Shown here piece after piece: positions 29,491 through 39,825 of a DNA stretch of 56,576 bases; the first letter of the stretch is position 1; every line of letters starts with the position of its first letter. The DNA is from an uncultured Methylococcaceae bacterium. GTDB taxonomy: Bacteria; Pseudomonadota; Gammaproteobacteria; Methylococcales; Methylomonadaceae. The DNA is taken from contig CAIVQX010000190.1 in assembly GCA_903908165.1 (NCBI GenBank), positions 1 to 56,576 of the forward strand. Reading direction: 5' to 3'. The notes under the pieces are model-generated. The model saw nothing but the letters and a program-made list of their open reading frames with translations, was not told where the DNA came from and ran no database searches. The position numbers and the translations under genes were made by a program.

Positions 29491-30645
29491 TTATTTTTCT
29501 ATAATAGCTAATCTGTCTGTATCAATTCCCAATAATAGCTCACCTTTTAACAAGCCCACCAACTCCCTGCCAGCCATACTGTATCGCCAACCATGCAATA
29601 AGGGACATTCGTCATCACCATTACTTAACAATTCTTCAAGATCTCTACGCGACGCCAGAATGGTTGGGTTTAATGCATTCTCCTCTGCTCTAACTCTTAC
29701 CAAAGCTGTTAAAATATCCAATATGGCTTCTTGTTGCTGGGTCTTTTTGGCAGACCGATCTTTTTCATGCAAAGGAATGGGGAGACGATTTTTAGCGGCT
29801 GTAATTAATTGACAGAGTTCTTTACCATAGCGATTTACAGATCGCTCATTAATGCCTCTTACGTTAGCCAACTCTTGTACTGTTTCAGGCTGCAATTTGG
29901 CCAAATCAAACAATAATTCATCGCGCAATAACCAGCTTTTTGGGCGATCCTCCGCTTGTGCAGTTTTTTCTCGCCATTGCGCCAAGGCTTGAACAATAGA
30001 CAGCTGCTTACCTGTTAATTTATTTTTTCCTTTGATTTTAACCCAAGCTGTTTCAGGGTCTACGCTATAAAGTGCGGGGTTTGTTAACTCGGCAAAATCA
30101 TTTTTTAACCAATCAATCCTGCCTAATGCTGTTAGTTTTTGCACCATAATCTGATAAATTTGACATAAATAAATCACATCATCGGCGGCATATTCAAGTT
30201 CTGCTCCTGTTAATGGCCTTTTACTCCAATCTGCACGGGTATGGGCTTTATTAAGATTAACACTTAGTAAACTAGAAACCAGCATGGCATAACCCGGATT
30301 GTCTTGAAAACCCAATAACGGCGCGGCGATTTGTGTATCAAAAATGGGCGAAGGTAATTTACCTGTCCATTGAAAGAAAATTTCTAAATCTTGTCGACAG
30401 GAATGAAATACTTTTACGATAGCAGGATCATATATCACCTCAAAAAGCGTATCTAATTGAGGCAGGGCTATTGGATCAATGCAAGCAACCCATTCGGGTG
30501 TTGCAATTTGTAATAAACAAAACTTGGGGTAATAAGTTTTTTCACGCAAAAACTCGGTATCCAATGCCAACCAAGGCTCTTTCTTGATTTGTTCGCACAA
30601 TTTGGCTAACTGGTCAGGTGTGTCAATATACTGTATTGATGTCAT
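29491..30645 (-). CDS. rnd: Ribonuclease D
   Basis: 384 residues (E. coli 375). The DEDD exonuclease domain starts with LALDTEFLREKTYYPKFC (catalytic Asp and Glu), continues with FHSCRQDLEIFF and ends with YAADDVIYLCQIY. An HRDC domain follows (about 205-285, QLSIVQALAQWREKTAQ). RNase D trims tRNA and other small RNA 3' ends. It is followed by a terminator and preceded by a 109-base gap from ttcA, so it is probably a single-gene unit. Confidence 0.96.
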   Translation of the reverse strand: MTSIQYIDTPDQLAKLCEQIKKEPWLALDTEFLREKTYYPKFCLLQIATPEWVACIDPIALPQLDTLFEVIYDPAIVKVFHSCRQDLEIFFQWTGKLPSPIFDTQIAAPLLGFQDNPGYAMLVSSLLSVNLNKAHTRADWSKRPLTGAELEYAADDVIYLCQIYQIMVQKLTALGRIDWLKNDFAELTNPALYSVDPETAWVKIKGKNKLTGKQLSIVQALAQWREKTAQAEDRPKSWLLRDELLFDLAKLQPETVQELANVRGINERSVNRYGKELCQLITAAKNRLPIPLHEKDRSAKKTQQQEAILDILTALVRVRAEENALNPTILASRRDLEELLSNGDDECPLLHGWRYSMAGRELVGLLKGELLLGIDTDRLAIIEK

Positions 30646-30754
30646 AAGTGTTCACAAGCAATTATTAAAGTTAGCCAAAAAGGGATATTCATTACTGATA
30701 AACAAAGTGACCAAGTGTATAGAATAAAAACAGACTGAATGATAACTGTCTAAC

Positions 30755-31609
30755 TTACATAGTTAATACATCCAATTCAGTATCGGATGAAAGAATTGAA
30801 TCTTCAAATTCCGTACCGTGCATTAGGCCTTTAAAATCAAACAAATTTCTATCGGCTAATTGTGATGGTGCAACATTCTGTAGACTTGTAAATATGGTTT
30901 CCAATCGCCCAGGAAATTGTTTATCCCAATTTTTCAACATAACCTTCATTACTTGCCGTTGAAGATTAATCTGTGATCCGCATAAGTTACAGGGAATAAT
31001 CGGAAAATTTTTAAACGCACAAAAACGCTCTATATCCTTCTCTCTTGTATAAGCCAGTGGCCTAATAATAATATTTTTTTTATCATCACTTAATAATTTG
31101 GGCGGCATAGCCTTAAGCTTACCACCATAAAATATATTAAGAAAAAACGTCTCCAGAATGTCATCACGATGATGACCTAAAGCGATTTTGGTCACACCAT
31201 TCGCTTCGGCGTAACCATATAAAGTTCCACGCCGTAACCGAGAACATAATCCACAGGTAGTTTTACCTTCCGGAATTACCCGCTTTACTACACTGTAGGT
31301 GTCTTTCTCAATGATATGGTAAGGCACTCCCAGTGATTCTAAATAAGTAGGTAATACATGCTCGGGGAAACCAGGTTGTTTTTGATCAAGGTTAACCGCT
31401 ATCAGCTCAAAATCAACGGGCGCGGTTTTCTGCAAATTTATCAAAACGTCTAACAAGGTATAAGAGTCCTTACCACCTGAGAGGCACACCATAACCTTAT
31501 CGCCATCTTCGATCATGTTATAGTCAGCAATCGCATCACCAACGGTGTGTCGCAAACGTTTTTGTAATTTATTAAATTGAAATCTGGATTTTTGCGTTGA
31601 ATCTGACAT
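30755..31609 (-). CDS. ttcA: TtcA, tRNA cytidine-32 2-sulfurtransferase
   Basis: 284 residues (E. coli 311). The PP-loop ATPase motif is [11 protein letters not shown], and the two CxxC pairs that hold the iron-sulfur cluster are [10 protein letters not shown] and [21 protein letters not shown] is also typical. It makes 2-thiocytidine at position 32 of certain tRNAs. It lies downstream of the fabA-fabB terminator and is probably transcribed separately. Confidence 0.97.
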   Translation of the reverse strand: MSDSTQKSRFQFNKLQKRLRHTVGDAIADYNMIEDGDKVMVCLSGGKDSYTLLDVLINLQKTAPVDFELIAVNLDQKQPGFPEHVLPTYLESLGVPYHIIEKDTYSVVKRVIPEGKTTCGLCSRLRRGTLYGYAEANGVTKIALGHHRDDILETFFLNIFYGGKLKAMPPKLLSDDKKNIIIRPLAYTREKDIERFCAFKNFPIIPCNLCGSQINLQRQVMKVMLKNWDKQFPGRLETIFTSLQNVAPSQLADRNLFDFKGLMHGTEFEDSILSSDTELDVLTM

Positions 31610-31636
31610 GGTCAGAAATATATTGAATGATAAAAG

Positions 31637-31674
31637 TAAAAAAGAAACCGGGACTCATAACTTACTGAATCCCG
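31637..31674 (-). terminator. Intrinsic terminator downstream of fabA-fabB
   Basis: On the minus strand CGGGATTCA pairs with TGAGTCCCG (nine pairs, one G-T) around an eight-base loop, followed by GTTTCTTTTTT. It lies just past the fabB stop and before ttcA. Confidence 0.85.
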
Positions 31675-31685
31675 ATAAGAAGGAA

Positions 31686-32906
31686 CTAGGCGTTATACCG
31701 CTGGAAGATCAAGGTTGCGTTTGTGCCACCAAAACCAAAACTATTGGACATAATCGTGTTTAAGGTAATATTATCCATACGCTCACGGACAATAGGAATC
31801 CCCTCAGCACCTGGATCAAGGTTTGTAATATTGGCTGAAGCACTGAGAAAGTTTTCTTTCATCATCAATAATGAATAAATCGCTTCATTAACACCAGCTG
31901 CACCTAAGGCATGTCCGGTTAGTGATTTAGTAGAACTTACCCACGGTACATTTGCTTCACCAAATACCTCACGCAATGCTTGCAGTTCTTTAGTATCTCC
32001 AACAGGTGTACTAGTACCATGTGCATTGATGTAATCAATCTTACCTTCAACTGTGGCCATTGCTTGTTGCATACAACGCACTGCACCTTCACCTGAAGGT
32101 TGAACCATATCGTAACCATCTGAAGTTGCGCCATAACCGACCAGTTCAGCATAAATTTTGGCTCCACGTGCTTTAGCATGCTCCAGTTCTTCAATAACTA
32201 AGACACCACCACCGCCGGAAATAACAAAACCATCTCGAGTTTCGTCATATGCTCTAGACGCTGTGGCAGGTGTATCATTATATTTTGATGATAAAGCACC
32301 CATGGCATCAAATAAAACTGACATGGTCCAATGTAATTCTTCACCACCACCCGCAAAAACGACATCCTGTTTGCCCATCTGAATTAATTCCATGGCATGA
32401 CCAATACAATGCGCACTGGTGGCGCACGCTGAACTTATGGAATAATTAACTCCTTTTATTTTAAATGGAGTCGCTAAACAGGCTGTGTTAGTACTGGACA
32501 TGGTTCTAGGCACCATATAGGGACCTACTTTTTTAACACCTTTTTCACGCAAGATATCAGCTGCTTCAACAATGTTGGACGTTGACGGTCCACCAGAACC
32601 CATTACCAAACCGGTTCTGAAATTAGAAACTAAAGACTCATCTAGACCTGAATCATTAATCGCTTGCTGCATGGCAACATAGTTAAAGGCCGCACCATCG
32701 CCCATAAAGCGCTTCACTTTACGATCAATAAATTCATCCAAATCAATATTAATGGCACCATGGACATGACTACGAAACCCTAAGGCTTCATAATCTTTTG
32801 TGAAGGTAATTCCAGAGCGGCCTTGTTTTAGGGAATCAACCACTTCTGTGGCGTTATTTCCTATACTTGAGACAATGCCTAATCCGGTTACGACAACTCT
32901 TTTCAT
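31686..32906 (-). CDS. fabB: FabB, 3-oxoacyl-ACP synthase I
   Basis: 406 residues, as in E. coli. The catalytic Cys161 lies in [14 protein letters not shown]; the two histidines are in [11 protein letters not shown] and [11 protein letters not shown]. FabB elongates unsaturated as well as saturated acyl-ACPs, and pairing with fabA defines anaerobic unsaturated fatty-acid synthesis. It starts 11 bases after the fabA stop and is followed by a terminator, so the fabA-fabB transcript is well defined. Confidence 0.98.
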   Translation of the reverse strand: MKRVVVTGLGIVSSIGNNATEVVDSLKQGRSGITFTKDYEALGFRSHVHGAINIDLDEFIDRKVKRFMGDGAAFNYVAMQQAINDSGLDESLVSNFRTGLVMGSGGPSTSNIVEAADILREKGVKKVGPYMVPRTMSSTNTACLATPFKIKGVNYSISSACATSAHCIGHAMELIQMGKQDVVFAGGGEELHWTMSVLFDAMGALSSKYNDTPATASRAYDETRDGFVISGGGGVLVIEELEHAKARGAKIYAELVGYGATSDGYDMVQPSGEGAVRCMQQAMATVEGKIDYINAHGTSTPVGDTKELQALREVFGEANVPWVSSTKSLTGHALGAAGVNEAIYSLLMMKENFLSASANITNLDPGAEGIPIVRERMDNITLNTIMSNSFGFGGTNATLIFQRYNA

Positions 32907-32917
32907 CGCTGTAGCCC

Positions 32918-33433
32918 TTAAAAGTTTTCTGTTGAAGTAAATAAACCAACTCGCAAATCAGTAGCCTCATAGATAAGCTTACCATCTACTTCCATAGTAG
33001 CATCAGCTATACCCATAACGAGTTTACGCATAATCAATCTCTTCAAGTTAATTCTATATATTACTTTTTTAGCGGTTGGTAATACCTGGCCTGTAAATTT
33101 AACTTCACCAACACCTAAAGCGCGACCTTTTCCAGGACCACCCATCCAACATAAATAAAACCCTACTAATTGCCACATAGCATCTAAGCCCAAGCAACCG
33201 GGCATAACCGGATCACCTTGAAAATGACAGGCAAAAAACCATAAATCGGGGGTTACATCCAGTTCAGCTATGATTTCACCTTTTCCGTATGTACCACCTT
33301 CATCAGATATATGAGTAATACGATCCATCATCAGCATATTTGGGAGCGGTAATTGCGCATTATTAGGTCCGTACAACTCCCCTCTACCGGACTTTAATAG
33401 CTCTTCGCGCGTAAAACTATGCTGTTTCTCCAT
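32918..33433 (-). CDS. fabA: FabA, 3-hydroxydecanoyl-ACP dehydratase/isomerase
   Basis: 171 residues (E. coli 172). The active-site pair His70 and Asp84 lies in [20 protein letters not shown]. It dehydrates 3-hydroxydecanoyl-ACP and isomerises the product to the cis-3 form, the branch point for unsaturated fatty acids; FabB downstream elongates that product. The 215 bases upstream hold no gene I can support; I see no clear FadR or FabR operator there. Confidence 0.98.
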   Translation of the reverse strand: MEKQHSFTREELLKSGRGELYGPNNAQLPLPNMLMMDRITHISDEGGTYGKGEIIAELDVTPDLWFFACHFQGDPVMPGCLGLDAMWQLVGFYLCWMGGPGKGRALGVGEVKFTGQVLPTAKKVIYRINLKRLIMRKLVMGIADATMEVDGKLIYEATDLRVGLFTSTENF

Positions 33434-33648
33434 TCTATTCGTACACCTTGATCATTATTATTATAAATAGTTCGACATTATCTAACAGACTCTGAAAAAA
33501 ATCAGCTCAATTTTTTATATAAAAGCACATCAAATAACAAGCCTATTAGTTTTAATGTATTTGTTGCTACTTTACCAACTCTATAAAGCTTAAAAATAGG
33601 TCGCCAAACATATACCACTTCAGAAAGTTCACCTGCAAATTAGTCCTA

Positions 33649-34716
33649 CTAGCCGGCATTAGCGTCTAAATAACGTGATTTAATAGCCTGTGCCAATTGA
33701 TGCACTGCCATCGCATATTTATTACTGTTATTATATTTTTTGATGACTCTAAAATTAGGATAGATATGCCAAAACTCACTCCCTTGATAGGTACTAAGTT
33801 CTATAACGTTTGCATCATTAGCTGGTGTTGAGCGTTTTGCTACCGGATTATTTAGTTGCCACCCACTATTTGAAAAATAATGCGCTACACTACCAACAGC
33901 ATCCTTAGGATGCCACAAATCCCGCCGCCCATCTTTATTAAAATCCACAGCCAACTTTCGAAAACTACTAGGCATAAATTGCCCATAACCCATAGCACCA
34001 GCCCATGAACCTTGAGGCATTAATGGATCAAAATCTTCATCACGCGTCATGAGTAAAAAATGTTCCAACTCTGACATAAAATATTTTGATCGCCTTTGCG
34101 TATCAAAAGATAAAGTAGTTAAGGCGTCAAATATGCAGGTTTTACCGAAATTTTTACCAAAATAAGTTTCAACCCCAATAATTCCTACAATATATTCCGG
34201 ATCAACACGATAAGTTATACTTGCCAAGCGAATAGAATCGGCATTATTTCGCCAAAACTCTACCCCATTACTAATATGTGCATCAGTGAGAAATTTATTA
34301 CGATAACGTGTCCAACTACCCAAACTTGGTTTTGATGGCCCTGAAGGAGCAGGGCTCTCCAAGCGAATAACTGAATCTAAGCGATTAGCGCGGGAAAATA
34401 AACCGTTCAAATAGGTTTCAGAAAATCCATATTTATGAACCATATACTGAATAAATTTTTTCACTGCTGTTGAGTGTGCATAAGTCCCTGTTAACATGAA
34501 AGCTTCATAACTGTTCGAATAAGGGGCTTTTGTCTTACCACCCTGAAAGTCTTGAATAGATTGGTCAACCGGAAGATGTAGCGAAGACACTGTACTTTGT
34601 TGACTACTGTTATTAGAATGTTCCGCAGAGTTATTAGTTAAACGTTCGTTGGCGCAACTGACAAGTAGCAAAGTCAATACTAGCATAACCGAGCAGTTAT
34701 AAAACCTGTTTGTCAT
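33649..34716 (-). CDS. mltB: MltB, membrane-bound lytic murein transglycosylase B
   Basis: 355 residues with a lipoprotein signal (lipobox LVSC, Cys21), a Ser/Asn-rich linker and the GH103 domain from about residue 70. The catalytic Glu183 lies in IIGVETYFGKNFG; GAMGYGQFMPSSFRKLAVDF and the calcium-loop-like DFNKDGRRDLW follow. It cleaves peptidoglycan to 1,6-anhydromuropeptides at the inner face of the outer membrane. The neighbouring divergent ampD acts on the recycled products. Confidence 0.96.
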   Translation of the reverse strand: MTNRFYNCSVMLVLTLLLVSCANERLTNNSAEHSNNSSQQSTVSSLHLPVDQSIQDFQGGKTKAPYSNSYEAFMLTGTYAHSTAVKKFIQYMVHKYGFSETYLNGLFSRANRLDSVIRLESPAPSGPSKPSLGSWTRYRNKFLTDAHISNGVEFWRNNADSIRLASITYRVDPEYIVGIIGVETYFGKNFGKTCIFDALTTLSFDTQRRSKYFMSELEHFLLMTRDEDFDPLMPQGSWAGAMGYGQFMPSSFRKLAVDFNKDGRRDLWHPKDAVGSVAHYFSNSGWQLNNPVAKRSTPANDANVIELSTYQGSEFWHIYPNFRVIKKYNNSNKYAMAVHQLAQAIKSRYLDANAG

Positions 34717-34945
34717 AAAACTCCTCTTTACTGTGTATTGTTAACTGAGCTTTCACGTTTTTTCAATAGACAAAATAGATGTCTTTCTTAATTAATACCC
34801 GATTTATTATCACAAAAAAACGAGTGTCGATCATCATATAAATTTATAAGCTAAATCATTATTCCCGAAAATGAAAACTGTTATATTGAAGTTATATTCT
34901 CGCAGCCAATTCAGTTATTAAATTTTACACGACTTTTTTGATTTT

Positions 34946-35476
34946 ATGATTATAGAGCAGCACTGGCTAACAAATGCCAAACACACACCGTCCCCCAATT
35001 ATGATGACCGCCCTAACCCAGTCGACATTTCATTATTGGTTATTCACTGCATTAGCTTACCACCCGGTGAATTCAACAATCCTTACATAGACCAACTGTT
35101 TTGCAATACGCTCGATCCCGACACACATCCGTATTTTAAAGAAATTTATCAACTAACCGTATCTGCTCATTTACTCATTAAACGTGATGGAAGTTGTGTG
35201 CAATATGTGCCTTTTAACAAACGCGCGTGGCACGCAGGAAAATCAAATTATCAAGGTAAAGAACGCTGTAATGATTTTTCTATCGGTATAGAACTTGAAG
35301 GCACCGAATCGATACCTTACACCGAAGCCCAATATCTTCAACTTACAGAAATAATTGACTGCCTACTTAAGACTTACCCCAACCTATCCAAGCAAAAAAT
35401 TACGGGTCACAGCGATATTGCACCAGGACGAAAAAACGATCCGGGTGCATCATTTGACTGGCAAAGAATCATCTAA
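34946..35476 (+). CDS. ampD: AmpD, 1,6-anhydro-N-acetylmuramyl-L-alanine amidase
   Basis: 176 residues (E. coli 183). The amidase_2 zinc ligands are the His of LLVIHCISLPPGEF and the His and Asp of ITGHSDIAPGRKNDPG; FSIGIELEGTE is also conserved. There is no signal peptide, as expected for the cytoplasmic recycling enzyme. It removes the peptide from anhydro-muropeptides during cell-wall recycling and in enteric bacteria thereby holds down ampC induction. It is divergent from mltB across 229 bases in which I see no other gene. Confidence 0.96.
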   Translation: MIIEQHWLTNAKHTPSPNYDDRPNPVDISLLVIHCISLPPGEFNNPYIDQLFCNTLDPDTHPYFKEIYQLTVSAHLLIKRDGSCVQYVPFNKRAWHAGKSNYQGKERCNDFSIGIELEGTESIPYTEAQYLQLTEIIDCLLKTYPNLSKQKITGHSDIAPGRKNDPGASFDWQRII

Positions 35477-35514
35477 GACTAAGACCAATCATTATTCAAC
35501 TTTTGTCTTAATTT

Positions 35515-36003
35515 TTATTCTGACTTTTTTAGGCCTACCCAGCCAAAGGACTCAAGAAGCATTAAAACAACCCCTAAAGTTATCGCTGAATCAGCAATAT
35601 TAAATGCCGGCCAATGCCAAGTTTGATAATAAACATCAAGAAAATCGATAACGTAGCCATAAGCCAACCGATCAATTAAGTTTCCAATCGCACCACCCAA
35701 TACTAAAGATAAAGCGATCGCAAGAAAAGTCTCATGCTTTTTTAAACGAGCCAACCACACTGCGATAACAGCACTAATTACCAAAGCCAATCCAGCAAAA
35801 AACCATCGTTGCCATCCACCTGCTTCACTTAAAAAACTGAATGCCGCCCCAGTATTGCGTACGTAAGTTAATTTAAAAAAAGAGGTTATAGGAATAGATT
35901 GGTAAAGCTGCATGGAACCCGCAATAATCAATTTACTCACTTGATCCAACACTAAAGCCAACAAAGAAAGCCATAACCATTTCAACATATTCAAATCACG
36001 CAT
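35515..36003 (-). CDS. lspA: Lipoprotein signal peptidase (signal peptidase II)
   Basis: 162 residues from ATG 36003 (E. coli 164). Four membrane segments are visible. The catalytic aspartates lie in [17 protein letters not shown] and [11 protein letters not shown], and [12 protein letters not shown] is the other signature. The enzyme removes signal peptides from prolipoproteins such as the BamC- and MltB-like proteins here. The open frame extends to 36051 inside ileS; the ATG overlapping the ileS end by 8 bases gives the normal length, with ATG 35988 as an alternative. Confidence 0.96.
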   Translation of the reverse strand: MRDLNMLKWLWLSLLALVLDQVSKLIIAGSMQLYQSIPITSFFKLTYVRNTGAAFSFLSEAGGWQRWFFAGLALVISAVIAVWLARLKKHETFLAIALSLVLGGAIGNLIDRLAYGYVIDFLDVYYQTWHWPAFNIADSAITLGVVLMLLESFGWVGLKKSE

Positions 36004-38815
36004 AGAATCTGCGCTCTCCATTACCCACGACATTTTCTTCACAACGACCACAGAGCTCTGGATGAGCTACATGCTCACCCACGTCATAACGTTGATGCCA
36101 ACAGCGTACACATTTTTTATACTCAGAAACAATCACTTTCAACTTAACTCCTTCGAATTCAGTCTGAATAGCATCATCTGGTGCAAATTGATCAGCAATC
36201 ACCAAAGCATTGGAGGTAATAAAAATAAAATGTAGTTCACCAGACAACTGATTTAGCGTATCAAACAGTTCAGGATTACAATACAACTCGATTTCAGCAT
36301 TCAGAGAAGATCCTATATCACCTTTCGCACGACTTTTCTCGAGTTCTTTACTGACTGCCGCTCTTACAGACATTATCGTTTGCCAAAACTCACGATTCAT
36401 AACAGCGTTATCATCCAGTTTGACTAAACCTTCATACCAAGTCTCTAAAAAAACCGATTCACTACGCTGACCAGGAATAAACTGCCAAATTTCATCTGCA
36501 GTATAACTAATAATAGGCGCCAACCAACGTGTTAAGGCTTCTATCACATGATACATTGCCGTTTGAGCTGAACGTCGAGCCAAACTATCTGCTTTTGCTG
36601 TATATTGGCGATCTTTAATGATATCAAGGTAAAAACCACCCAGATCAAGTACGCAAAAATGATGTACTTTCTGATAAATATGTTGAAACTGATACGTTTC
36701 GTAGGCGGCTTTTACTTCTTCCTGCAATAAATAAGCCCTATCCATCAACCAACGATCCAATGCTAATAAATTAGGTGTTGAAACTAAATCTTTTGCAGGA
36801 TCAAAATCATCAAGACTAGACAATAAGAATCTCGCCGTATTCCTTAACCGTCTATAACCGTCCGAAGTACGCTCCAAAATTTCATCAGACACCCGCATTT
36901 CGCTACGATAGTCTGTCGAAGCAATCCATAAACGTAATACGTCTGCGCCTAAGTTTTTCATCACCGATTGTGGGGGGATTACATTACCCTTGGACTTTGA
37001 CATCTTTTCTCCGTTTTTATCAACGGTAAAACCATGCGTCAAAACAGCTTTATAGGGCGCCACATCATTCATTGCAGTTGATGCCAACAATGAGGACTGA
37101 AACCAACCTCGATGCTGATCAGAACCTTCCAAATATAAATCTGCTGGAAACCTTAATTGCTCACGCTTATCTAGCACACAGGCATGAGTAACACCTGAAT
37201 CAAACCAAACATCTAAAGTATCGGTCATTTTTTCATAATCCGCCGCCTCAATGCCAAGTAACTCTTCCTTTTTCAGCTCAAACCAAGCTTCTATTCCTTT
37301 TTCTTCAATTCGTTTAGCAACTTGCTCAATTAACTCAACGGTTCGTGGGTGTAACTCGCCAGTTTCTTTATGAATAAAAAATGTAATCGGCACGCCCCAT
37401 GTTCGTTGACGTGATATACACCAGTCAGGGCGACCCTCTATCATACTTTCTATTCGTGCCTGACCCCATTCAGGGATCCAGTTGACACGCTTAACCTCAC
37501 TTAATGCTTTTTTTCGCAATCCATTCTGATTCATAGAGATAAACCATTGCGGGGTCGCTCTAAAAATAATCGGCGTTTTATGTCGCCAACAATGAGGGTA
37601 GCTATGCAAGATCGCTTGCTGATGCACCAACTTGCCTTTGCTTTCCAACACTTCCAAAACATGAACATTAGCGTTAAATACATGCTCACCCGCAAAAAAT
37701 TCCGTATTTGACAAAAACACACCATCGCCACCGACTGGATTATCAATTGGCAAACCGTATTTCTTACCAACGATATAATCATCTTGTCCATGGCCTGGGG
37801 CGGTATGTACAGCGCCTGTACCCGCCTCTACAGTAACGTGGTCACCCAAGATAACAGGCACTTGTCGATCATAAAAAGGATGTTGCAGTAACTGATATTC
37901 CCAAGCTGATCCTTTACAATAACCAATGACATGATAGTTATCATTGCCATAACGTAACATCGTATCTTTAAGCAAAGCTTCAGCAACGACCAAACGTTCG
38001 GTTTCACATTGAACCACCACGTACTCCAAATCTGGACTTAGGGCAACGCCCTGATTGGCCGGTAAAGTCCAAGGGGTTGTCGTCCAAATAACCACAGACA
38101 AAAGACCGTGCCCTTCATGCTCAAGTGCGTGATGGCACAAGCCCATAAAAGCACTCTCATCCACTACTTGAAAACGCACATCTATGGCTGGTGAATGCTT
38201 ATCTTCATACTCCACCTCTGCCTCTGCCAATGCTGATCCACAATCGGTACACCAGTGAACTGGTTTTGCTCCCGCTACAACGTGACCTTTTTGAGTAATT
38301 TTTCCCAATGAACGAACAATGTCAGCTTCAAAAGCAAAATCCATTGTCAAATATGGATTATCCCAATCACCCAATATACCTAATCTAACAAACGCTTCTT
38401 TTTGAATATCTACCTGCTTTGCTGCATATTCACGACAGGCCTTTCGAAAAACAGCAGGAGATACTTTAATATCCGCTTTGCCTATTTTCTTTTCAACCAT
38501 CAGCTCAATTGGCAGACCATGACAATCCCACCCAGGAACATAAGGCACATCAAAACCACTCAACGTTTTTGATTTAACAATAATGTCTTTTAAAACCTTG
38601 TTAACCGCATGACCGATATGAATTTCACCATTTGCATAAGGAGGGCCATCATGCAATATAAATTGATGCCGTCCAGCAAAAGCCTGCCTAATTTTGTGAT
38701 ATAAATCTGCTTCCTTCCACTTTTTTAACCGCTCTGGTTCGCGTTGCGCAAGATTCCCTTTCATAGGAAAACCGGTATTGGGTAGGTTGAGTGTTTTTTT
38801 ATAATCCATTGTCAT
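35996..38815 (-). CDS. ileS: Isoleucyl-tRNA synthetase
   Basis: 939 residues (E. coli 938). HIGH is at residues 66-69 ([13 protein letters not shown]) and KMSKS appears as [14 protein letters not shown]. The central editing domain ([14 protein letters not shown]) and the C-terminal zinc site (CVRCWHQ with CGRCEE) are intact. The ATG overlaps the ribF stop (ATGA) and its end overlaps lspA, giving the conserved ribF-ileS-lspA operon. Confidence 0.99.
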   Translation of the reverse strand: MTMDYKKTLNLPNTGFPMKGNLAQREPERLKKWKEADLYHKIRQAFAGRHQFILHDGPPYANGEIHIGHAVNKVLKDIIVKSKTLSGFDVPYVPGWDCHGLPIELMVEKKIGKADIKVSPAVFRKACREYAAKQVDIQKEAFVRLGILGDWDNPYLTMDFAFEADIVRSLGKITQKGHVVAGAKPVHWCTDCGSALAEAEVEYEDKHSPAIDVRFQVVDESAFMGLCHHALEHEGHGLLSVVIWTTTPWTLPANQGVALSPDLEYVVVQCETERLVVAEALLKDTMLRYGNDNYHVIGYCKGSAWEYQLLQHPFYDRQVPVILGDHVTVEAGTGAVHTAPGHGQDDYIVGKKYGLPIDNPVGGDGVFLSNTEFFAGEHVFNANVHVLEVLESKGKLVHQQAILHSYPHCWRHKTPIIFRATPQWFISMNQNGLRKKALSEVKRVNWIPEWGQARIESMIEGRPDWCISRQRTWGVPITFFIHKETGELHPRTVELIEQVAKRIEEKGIEAWFELKKEELLGIEAADYEKMTDTLDVWFDSGVTHACVLDKREQLRFPADLYLEGSDQHRGWFQSSLLASTAMNDVAPYKAVLTHGFTVDKNGEKMSKSKGNVIPPQSVMKNLGADVLRLWIASTDYRSEMRVSDEILERTSDGYRRLRNTARFLLSSLDDFDPAKDLVSTPNLLALDRWLMDRAYLLQEEVKAAYETYQFQHIYQKVHHFCVLDLGGFYLDIIKDRQYTAKADSLARRSAQTAMYHVIEALTRWLAPIISYTADEIWQFIPGQRSESVFLETWYEGLVKLDDNAVMNREFWQTIMSVRAAVSKELEKSRAKGDIGSSLNAEIELYCNPELFDTLNQLSGELHFIFITSNALVIADQFAPDDAIQTEFEGVKLKVIVSEYKKCVRCWHQRYDVGEHVAHPELCGRCEENVVGNGERRFYA

Positions 38816-39753
38816 AATTTTTTAGTCTCAGCAAAAATCTTTTTAGTCTCCGCCACATCTTTAACGATCTGGTCTTTTAATTCTTCTAGAGATTGAAATC
38901 GTAATTCATCTCTGATCTTTTGATGAAAATGTACTTCCACATAACGCCCGTAGATTTCCTTATTAAAATCGAACAAATGCGTCTCAAGAATTACCTTAGA
39001 ACCACCATCAAGTGTCGGCCTAGTACCGACATTTGCAATCCCTTCAAATTCCAATCCGTCAATCCCTGTCATGGTAACGGCAAACACACCATTAACAGGA
39101 GTATTTTTCCTGTGCATTTTTATATTTGCAGTAGGGTAACCAATAGTACGACCAAGTTTATCACCATGAGCTATTCTTCCACACACTGAATAACAATGTC
39201 CCAACAGTTTTTCTGCCTGTTTCAGATCACCAGCAACCAAAGCATCCCTAATAAGAGTACTACTTATACGTAAACCTTCTGATTGGAAAGAACCGGTATC
39301 TTCAACCGTAAAGCCATTTTGCTTACCCTTTTCTTTGAGCATTGCAAAATTACCCCGCCTAGCCTTACCAAAATGGAAGTCATCGCCAATTACAAGGTGC
39401 TTCACATTAAGTGTATTAATTAATATATGATCAATGAACTGCTCGGCATCACGGTTAGCAAATTCTCGATTAAAACGCACTATCAATAAGTTATCAACCG
39501 GCAGTTTAGCCATTTCAATTACTTTTTCGCGCAAACGCATTAAACGTGAAGGCGCATTATCCCCTAAAAAATACTCCAAAGGCTGCAACTCAAAAATCAT
39601 AATCACATTTGGTAATCCTAGCACTCTGCCGCGATCAACAAGCTTCTGAATAACTGCTCGATGACCTAAATGCAAACCATCAAAATTTCCTATGGACAGG
39701 ACGCAACCGTTCTTGAATGGTTCAAGATGAGATAGGCCTCTAATTAAATGCAT
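38812..39753 (-). CDS. ribF: Bifunctional riboflavin kinase/FAD synthetase
   Basis: 313 residues, as in E. coli. The N-terminal FAD synthetase domain has the HxGH-type motif [10 protein letters not shown] and the loop [11 protein letters not shown]; the C-terminal kinase domain begins near [13 protein letters not shown]. It converts riboflavin to FMN and then FAD. It heads the ribF-ileS-lspA run. A CRP/FNR-like palindrome lies about 50 bases before its start. Confidence 0.97.
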   Translation of the reverse strand: MHLIRGLSHLEPFKNGCVLSIGNFDGLHLGHRAVIQKLVDRGRVLGLPNVIMIFELQPLEYFLGDNAPSRLMRLREKVIEMAKLPVDNLLIVRFNREFANRDAEQFIDHILINTLNVKHLVIGDDFHFGKARRGNFAMLKEKGKQNGFTVEDTGSFQSEGLRISSTLIRDALVAGDLKQAEKLLGHCYSVCGRIAHGDKLGRTIGYPTANIKMHRKNTPVNGVFAVTMTGIDGLEFEGIANVGTRPTLDGGSKVILETHLFDFNKEIYGRYVEVHFHQKIRDELRFQSLEELKDQIVKDVAETKKIFAETKKL

Positions 39754-39804
39754 GATCTTTTTGCCAGCAAAAATAATTTTATTCTATCATGTGCAACGGC
39801 TAAA

Positions 39805-39820
39805 TGTGATGATCATCACC
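39805..39820. promoter_or_regulatory. Candidate CRP/FNR-type operator upstream of ribF
   Basis: TGTGA-N6-TCACC with the spacer TGATCA; the inner GTGATGATCATCAC (39806-39819) is a perfect 14-bp palindrome. It differs from the core CRP consensus TGTGA-N6-TCACA at one base and also fits the GTGAT-N4-ATCAC spacing of FNR-like sites. It sits between the end of murJ and ribF. Function is inferred only. Confidence 0.35.
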
Positions 39821-39825
39821 AGTTA

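Noticed and set aside
33434-33648. FabR- or FadR-type operator before fabA
   Set aside because: No convincing palindrome matching the known operators could be found in the 215 bases.
35477-35514. AAGAC/GTCTT hairpin between ampD and lspA as a terminator
   Set aside because: Only five base pairs with a long loop; too weak to annotate.
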